Assembly: GCA_947034885.2 (NCBI GenBank)
Contig: OZ019759.1
Location: 2,668,501 to 2,732,500 of the forward strand
DNA length: 64,000 nucleotides
Direction of reading: 5' to 3'
From: Thuidium tamariscinum
Lineage: Eukaryota > Streptophyta > Bryopsida > Hypnales > Thuidiaceae
In this document: positions 59,469-64,000 of the stretch, piece by piece
Numbering within the stretch: position 1 is the stretch's first letter
Layout: each line of letters opens with the position of its first letter
The notes under the pieces: generated by a model
The model's database searches: none
Told to the model about the DNA's origin: nothing
What the model saw: the letters and a program-made list of their open reading frames with translations, nothing else
Position numbers and translations under genes: made by a program

Positions 59469-59642
59469 TACCAAAATTTACTATAAATAGTAAAAATTTT
59501 GTTCTAATTTTTGAAAAAGTCAACCAAAAACAAAATTCAACTAAAATTTCTCCAAAAAAAGGTACTTCAGGCTTACCGCTCACAACCTTCACGCTCGCAG
59601 CTCACAAGCTTACCGCTCCACATTCGAGCGCTAGCGTCGTTG
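59469..59642 (-). repeat. Element A right terminal region, displaced by B
   Basis: The terminal repeat 59568-59642 closely matches the right end of B (CCGCTCACAACCTTCACGCT... GCGCTAGCGTCGTTG). The subterminal repeats of A lie on the other side of B (CCACGGTTATAGC at about 44689), which shows that B landed inside A's subterminal region. Confidence 0.88.
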
Positions 59643-59651
59643 GTCCTCACC

Positions 59652-60240
59652 TGTGCCCATATCAACTAGCCAACAATTAGAATGCTAATTGATGTACACA
59701 AGGTGTCTTCAAACTACCACTAGTTATCGTAATTCACCTGAGAAAAATTCTCTCAACCAACATCATAAACAAAACGTTAGAAACGTTAATAAATTTGGCA
59801 TAAAAGTTACTATGGAGAAAAACCCAAGACTTGTTGGCCGCTGTTCTGTAATCCTAGCACCATCGCAACAACACCGTAAATTTCAGCCCAAGAAAACATT
59901 ATTGAAACACTACTAAGCTTAGTATCAACATTCAATTCTCATAGTCTAAACAAGCGCCAAGTTGAGAGCAAGTTCTGACTTGTGCAGTTATTAGGCAAAT
60001 TCCAAAAATTGGCGGAAGATAATCAGAGTGTCTTTTGAATTCCAGTATTAACTTCCATCATTAAAGCATGTGTCCCAAATCAAGCCGTCACTTTTAAACT
60101 TGTACTCTGAGACAAACTCAGGGAGCACAATGGACTGCATTGTAAGTTGGCTTTAACTGCTTGTCAATGTTGTATGTCCCAATTTGGTAGGTTGCTACTA
60201 AGCATCTACCTTGAATTAGGTGTAAAGGTTTTTCTTAACT
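59652..60240. other. Spacer on the right side of element C
   Basis: No gene or repeat family is recognised between A's right flank and the small tandem repeat that follows. Confidence 0.45.
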
Positions 60241-60242
60241 TC

Positions 60243-60292
60243 AAAATTTTAAAATTTTAAAGATTTTAAAGATTTTAAAGATTTTAAAGATC
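60243..60292 (+). repeat. Tandem ATTTTAAAG minisatellite
   Basis: About five units of 10-11 bp, nearly identical. Confidence 0.85.
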
Positions 60293-60429
60293 ATAGATAT
60301 TTGTACCATGAATATATTCTTGATTTAGCAAAGCTATAATCAATCCATGTTCATAACAACAATAGATTATCAAATTCAAGGTGTAAAACCATGAATATTT
60401 AATCTAAAAAAGAAAAAAAAGAAAAGGAA

Positions 60430-60640
60430 GAGGTCGCCCCTACCCGAGGTCGCCCTATACCTATAGTCGCCTATCTTTTTTAGATCCACATGCGCCCCAA
60501 AATGTAACACGTGGATGCCATATGGCATCCAAGTGGCGTTATTTATCGTGTGGTAAATTTTTAAAAGTCAAAGGTAATTTTGACTCTATTGGACGTCGCG
60601 AGGGTATCCACTAGATGTCGTGTGACGTCTGGTTGTCGCG
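60430..60640 (-). repeat. Right terminal region of putative element C
   Basis: Contains GGTCGCC copies at about 60432, 60448 and 60466, then AGTCGCCTATCTTTT and ATCGTGTGGTAAAT. The reverse complement aligns with 21229-21330. Internal GGATGCCATATGGCATCC (60513-60530) is an extra perfect 18-bp palindrome. Confidence 0.5.
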
Positions 60641-60649
60641 TTGTCGCTA

Positions 60650-61345
60650 GAGAAAACCCTGCTTGGCTTCCTTCTCCGCCTTCATCTTTGCATCCTTCCG
60701 GTCCTACTCCTCCCTCTCCTTCAGACGGGCCTCCAACTGCGCCTCCCATTTCGTCTGCCTGGCCCTTTTCTCCTCCTCTCTCCTCTCCCTCTCCTTTTCC
60801 ACCTACTCCTTCTCCCTCTGCTCCCTCTCCATCTCAAATTTAGCCTGATGCTGTCTCAAGAACTTCTGGCGATTGGCTTCCATTTGCCTCTCAAACACCT
60901 CCAAAATGGCCATGTTGATTTCGGGCTTCACGTCGGGCTTCTCGTCGACCTTGGAAGTCCTCGAGGACGACTGCACCCCTCGCTTGCAGCGGGCTGCGGT
61001 TGTGCTCCAACATCCGGCTTCAACTCAGAGTTCTCGCCGGCGTTCATGTCCGCACCTCTTGAGGACGACGCACCCCTCGACGCAGCTACCACCACCTTCC
61101 TGACTGGCTCCGCTGCTGCTTCCAGCGCTTTCATCTTCCCCTCCAGTTCGGCGTCATCTAGGTCATCGAGATTGATGGGGTTCTTCGACTCTTGCTCCTA
61201 ATCCATTCGATACTTCGTGGTCGTAGCCCGGTGGTGATTGATGTACCCCTGCTCTGCTGCGGTCGGAGTCGGCAGTTCCGAGGCGAGGTTGTCGACGGCG
61301 ACTTGCACCTACTATAAGAAACGCTTGTTTTTGGTGACGTTAGAA
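60650..61345 (-). pseudogene. Coiled-coil remnant, 5' side of the gene split by C
   Basis: From 61345 on the minus strand: VQVAVDNLASELPTPTAAEQ, GYINHHRATTTKYR, KNPINLDDLDDAELEGKMKA, an Ala/Ser-rich stretch, then EANRQKFLRQHQAKFEMERE and a long Glu/Arg/Lys coiled coil ending near 60655. Several stops and at least one frame change are present. The arrangement resembles the region after the methyltransferase-like part at 5.2-5.9 kb. Its continuation is proposed to be the minus-strand coiled coil at 21.18 kb, on the other side of element C. The GC-rich plus-strand frame over this stretch is its shadow. Confidence 0.4.
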
Positions 61346-62163
61346 AAAAACAAGCCATGCTAGCTCTGACATTAGCATGTCTGGGACTGTGAAGCGTAGA
61401 ATGCTTCAGTTTTACGGGATAGGTGGAGGGACGCATGCGTGCAACAGAATTGACAAGGTCATGTTGAAATAGACGATGATGTTGTCAACAACATCTAGAA
61501 GAACATGTTGCTGTTTTAGTGTAACATCTTGATGAACATGATAGTGCCATGCTGGCAAGGGTTTTGTTTTTACCATGGTAATTATGGGAAAATGACTATG
61601 GGCTTCTGAAAAGCAAAGATAACTTTCAAAAAATCAAGAGGTCGGGCAGTTACTTTGGAGTTTTTGAAGAAAAGGTTGCTGACGTGGATGCTGGAGGTCC
61701 ACGTGGACTACACTTCGATTGGGTGTGCCAAATGAGGTTGAAGTCCCGACTGCTAGTTGCCACAACATTTTGGAACGAGGTAAACATGTTATTAGCATTG
61801 TGTTATCTTCAAACTGTGTTGTTTTCAACATGGTTTGTGTACTTGTCCAGAATTCAAATAAACTCTTATGTTTTAGTGTACGTCACAGTCATTTATGATA
61901 ATGTAATCAACAGGCCAACAAGCATGGTTTCATAATTTGGAGGCGTAGGAAACATATAGTTATGGACATTTCAAACTTATAAATATGAAGTAGCTAGAAA
62001 CGCTTAACCCCATTAATAATGTCAATTTGTGCCAAGGTATCCACTTTGATGTTCGTAGTAGAAGATGTCATGAAGAATTACTTTAAACAAGAATTGCGTA
62101 TTAAAATTGTAGGAACACAACAATTTTAGTTCAAATTAAATGCTCATATGATATTGATAGATG
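61346..62163. other. Spacer without a recognised gene
   Basis: Short frames on both strands, no family recognised. It may contain further decayed parts of the gene at 60.65-61.35 kb. Confidence 0.4.
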
Positions 62164-62166
62164 TCA

Positions 62167-62388
62167 CACTAGAAGAAAAGCTTGAAATTTTGCGTTTGTT
62201 TCAACACAACGCGTCAAGTGAATTGTGTTGAAACAAACGCAAAAAACAGTGAAAAACTGCGAAAACGCAGAAAAATGCATTTTTCTGCATTTTCGCAGTT
62301 TTTCATTGTTTTTTGCATTTGTTTCAACACAATTCACTTGACGCGTTGTGTTGAAACAAACGCAAAATTTCAGGCTTTTCTTCTAGTG
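62167..62388. mobile_element. 222-bp palindromic CACTA-type MITE
   Basis: It begins CACTAGAAGAAAAGC and ends with its inverse (...TCTTCTAGTG), with an exact 3-bp duplication TCA on both sides (62164-62166 and 62389-62391). The whole element is a nearly perfect palindrome. Each arm contains a smaller palindrome built of GCGTTTGTTTCAACACAA. CACTA start and 3-bp duplication are diagnostic of the CACTA/CMC superfamily. It is non-coding and a strong candidate source of hairpin small RNA. Confidence 0.9.
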
Positions 62389-62975
62389 TCATGATAGTAG
62401 CATTACATAGAAGTAGACATTGTGCATCTTTTCTATACCCAAAAATGCATTTTACATTAGAGGAATTTAGTCATATTTTGTGAATCAAAACATACAATCT
62501 ATATTAATTATTAAATGGAGGTGACATCTTGATAGAAATTTGCTTTCAACAAGAAGCTCCATTAGCACAAGCAATGCACACAATGCAAAGTAGAAGAAAA
62601 AACTCAGAGTCTATAGAATTCATTAGCCCCTTCCAAAATTTTGTAGGCAATCAAGTATTTTTCCATTTGAACTAGGTACACCCAAAAGCGCCCTATTCCT
62701 ACAAGCACCCTCTATAATGCACATACATTTCTAAAATCAATCATATTCACAAACTATAGATGGTGCTTTCAAAAACAGACTTTGAATGTTAATAACTTTT
62801 GCATAGGGTATCCAAATCCTGCATTCTTTGATGTGTTGGAACATGCTTTCACTTGCCAACAACATTGCATAGACATTTGAACTAGAAAATAACAAAAACT
62901 AGGCACAATATGAAGACGTGGCGCTTTTGGGTGTAGCAACCTGAATGCATATAGCTTCCTAGAGTCCTCAGAAAT

Positions 62976-63170
62976 CACTACAAGAAGAAATGTGGTCAAA
63001 TTGACAGAAGAATGATAGGGGTTTGTCAATTGTGCTATCAATTAGAAGGGGGTGATTTGGACATGTAGTTAACAGGATTTTGTCACTCACTCGAGAGAAC
63101 TTTGTCATTCATTTGACAAAACTCTATCACTCACTTGACAAATCTTTATCACTTGTTTAATAGACATCTG
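62976..63170 (+). mobile_element. Left end of a larger CACTA element
   Basis: CACTACAAGAAGAAATGTGG at 62976 is the classical plant CACTA terminus. It is followed by subterminal repeats of the TTTGTCACTCACTCGA / TTTGTCATTCATTTGAC / TATCACTCACTTGACAAA type up to about 63160. No matching right end is seen before 64000, so the element continues beyond the window or is truncated. Confidence 0.7.
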
Positions 63171-64000
63171 TTGTAAAAATTTTCAATTTCAACAACCGCA
63201 ATTGCATACATCTGTATACATCACAATGAAGAACTACAAATTGCAGTTCCCTTTACACAGATTCACGAACCTTTCGAGAAGCTCATTTCCCACACAATTT
63301 CTACTAGCTAGCTTGCTCTCGCTAGTACCAACTAGGGTCGGAAGATGTGGATCCAAATCTAACATGTTGAAATGTGGAGCACTCATGCTTCATTTTAACA
63401 CTCTAAGAACCTAGTAAGCTAAAATGGCCATCTTCATGTGTTCAAGCTCCAAGCTTTCAAAACACACAAATCATTCTGGACTCTCCTACTACCTCTTGTT
63501 CCTAAATACGTCTATGTTGCACCCACTCAACATTGAATGTGACTGGTGGCCAGTTGTAGATTAGATAGAAATCACTCACCTCATGCTCCACCACTACAAC
63601 ACGATACTTGAATGTGTTGCACTGGACCGCGCAGTCTTGCAAGACCACTTACCTGCAAGCACAAATTTAGTGTCTGAGGGAAGAATTCATATTGTATACC
63701 CCAATTGCAGTCTGATGTAGAGAAACAAAACATTACGTCCTAGCTTGGATGTCATGAACTTCTGAAAGAAAGTGGAAACTTCAACTTTTATCACTTCAAC
63801 TAAAAATGAGTCAACCCTCCGAGTCTTGTGAACTTTTTACTTAGACCTAGTTTCAGCACTTTCACAAAACAAACAAGTTAATTGGCTGGTGAATACGCCT
63901 TTCAAAAGATATTGTTACTAACTAAACCCTATACTCATATCCTAGTATGATAAATCAACTAATCTATATTAGTACTAGTTGACAATGTGCAATGACCTTA
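63171..64000. other. Terminal stretch without a recognised gene
   Basis: Contains only short frames. If the CACTA element is long, this is its interior. No transposase motif is seen. Confidence 0.4.

Larger units (their letters stand above)
31778..59642. mobile_element. Element A: MULE-like transposon with ParB-methyltransferase cargo, split by B
   Basis: The left end is CAGGGTTGCTAGCAGGCGAG and the inverted right end is CAACGACGCTAGCGCTCGAA. Both continue as short GAGCnTG repeats, then ACCTATGACCGTGG-type subterminal repeats. A perfect 9-bp duplication GTCCTCACC flanks it (31769-31777 and 59643-59651). Without B and one copy of B's duplication, A is about 13.1 kb. The layout equals that of B: minus-strand ParB-methyltransferase on the left, plus-strand transposase on the right. 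A 9-bp duplication and a SWIM-bearing transposase fit the Mutator-like superfamily. All A genes carry many stops and frame changes, and several hairpin elements have landed in it, so A is the older copy. Confidence 0.88.
21190..60640. mobile_element. Putative outer element C (contains A and B)
   Basis: The left terminal region (about 21190-21480) and the inverted right terminal region (about 60430-60640) share ATTTTACCCTACAATAAATGG versus ATTTACCACACGATAAAT, then GGATAGGCGACTTTAGGT versus AAGATAGGCGACTATAGGT, then GGGCGAC arrays. This is a pair of diverged terminal inverted repeats. No long coding region is left in the C-specific parts (21.5-31.77 kb and 59.65-60.43 kb), so C is non-autonomous or eroded. 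I could not fix a target duplication; AAGGTAA occurs on both sides (21224-21230 and 60571-60577) but does not give symmetric ends. Outer limits are uncertain by some 50 bp. Confidence 0.42.

Noticed and set aside
21224-60577. AAGGTAA as the target duplication of element C
   Set aside because: It would give asymmetric ends that do not align with the inverted repeat, so borders of C are left open.
60641-61201. 186-codon plus-strand Leu/Ser-rich ORF
   Set aside because: It is the antisense shadow of the Glu/Arg-rich coiled coil on the minus strand.

Overview
This is a repeat-dominated stretch of a large green-plant genome. The evidence is GT-AG introns, plant-type CACTA, hAT and MULE transposons, a SWIM-type transposase and telobox-like motifs near 1.5-1.6 kb. 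A non-seed streptophyte (charophyte alga, bryophyte, lycophyte or fern) fits best, but I cannot name the species. I see no clearly intact host gene and no rRNA, tRNA or CRISPR. Base composition is strongly banded by eye: 1-9 kb moderate, 10-21 kb GC-richer, 21.5-44.7 kb very AT-rich, 44.7-59.5 kb mixed.

The main structure is a nest of transposons. Element B (44717-59458, 14.7 kb) has related terminal inverted repeats starting CAGGGTTGCTAGC on the left and CAACGACGCTAG on the inverted right end, with a perfect 10-bp target duplication (TAGTCATAAG). B sits inside element A (31778-59642), a second copy of the same family with its own perfect 9-bp duplication (GTCCTCACC). A lies inside a third, less certain element C (about 21.19-60.64 kb) whose ends carry inverted GGCGACC arrays. 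C in turn seems to interrupt a minus-strand gene whose pieces are at 60.65-61.35 kb and 18.3-21.2 kb.

A and B each carry two divergent genes. One is a multi-exon minus-strand gene with an N-terminal ParB-like domain (GNHRL signature), a charged coiled coil and a C-terminal beta-class-like DNA methyltransferase domain. The other is a plus-strand MULE-like transposase with a WRKY/GCM-type zinc cluster, an acidic D-S-A block and a C-terminal SWIM finger. Finding the pair twice in one layout suggests that the ParB-methyltransferase is a genuine cargo or partner of this transposon. A is much more decayed than B, as expected for the outer, older copy.

At 2.1-8.8 kb a related but different locus encodes another degenerate ParB-like (INGQHS) plus methyltransferase-like plus coiled-coil protein, followed by an FCP1/NIF-type HAD phosphatase-like gene. 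A second NIF-like gene lies at 18.3-19.2 kb on the minus strand. Each group has its own short palindrome family scattered around it: TTTAGCTC-n5-GAGCTAAA in and near introns at 1.6-8.0 kb, GGTTCAGAACG...TTCTGAACC at 11-19.5 kb, and long hairpins centred on GGATCCGACGG inside A and B. These could be recognition sites for the ParB-like proteins, which is a hypothesis only.

Other parts: two 298-bp hAT-type MITEs (one inside A's ParB exon), a 128-bp hAT-type MITE, a palindromic 222-bp CACTA MITE, the end of a larger CACTA element, a ~220-bp tandem array at 22.9-25.8 kb, large inverted repeats at 29.7-30.6 and 39.4-40.6 kb, and a mosaic of duplicated non-coding blocks at 9.9-17.7 kb.
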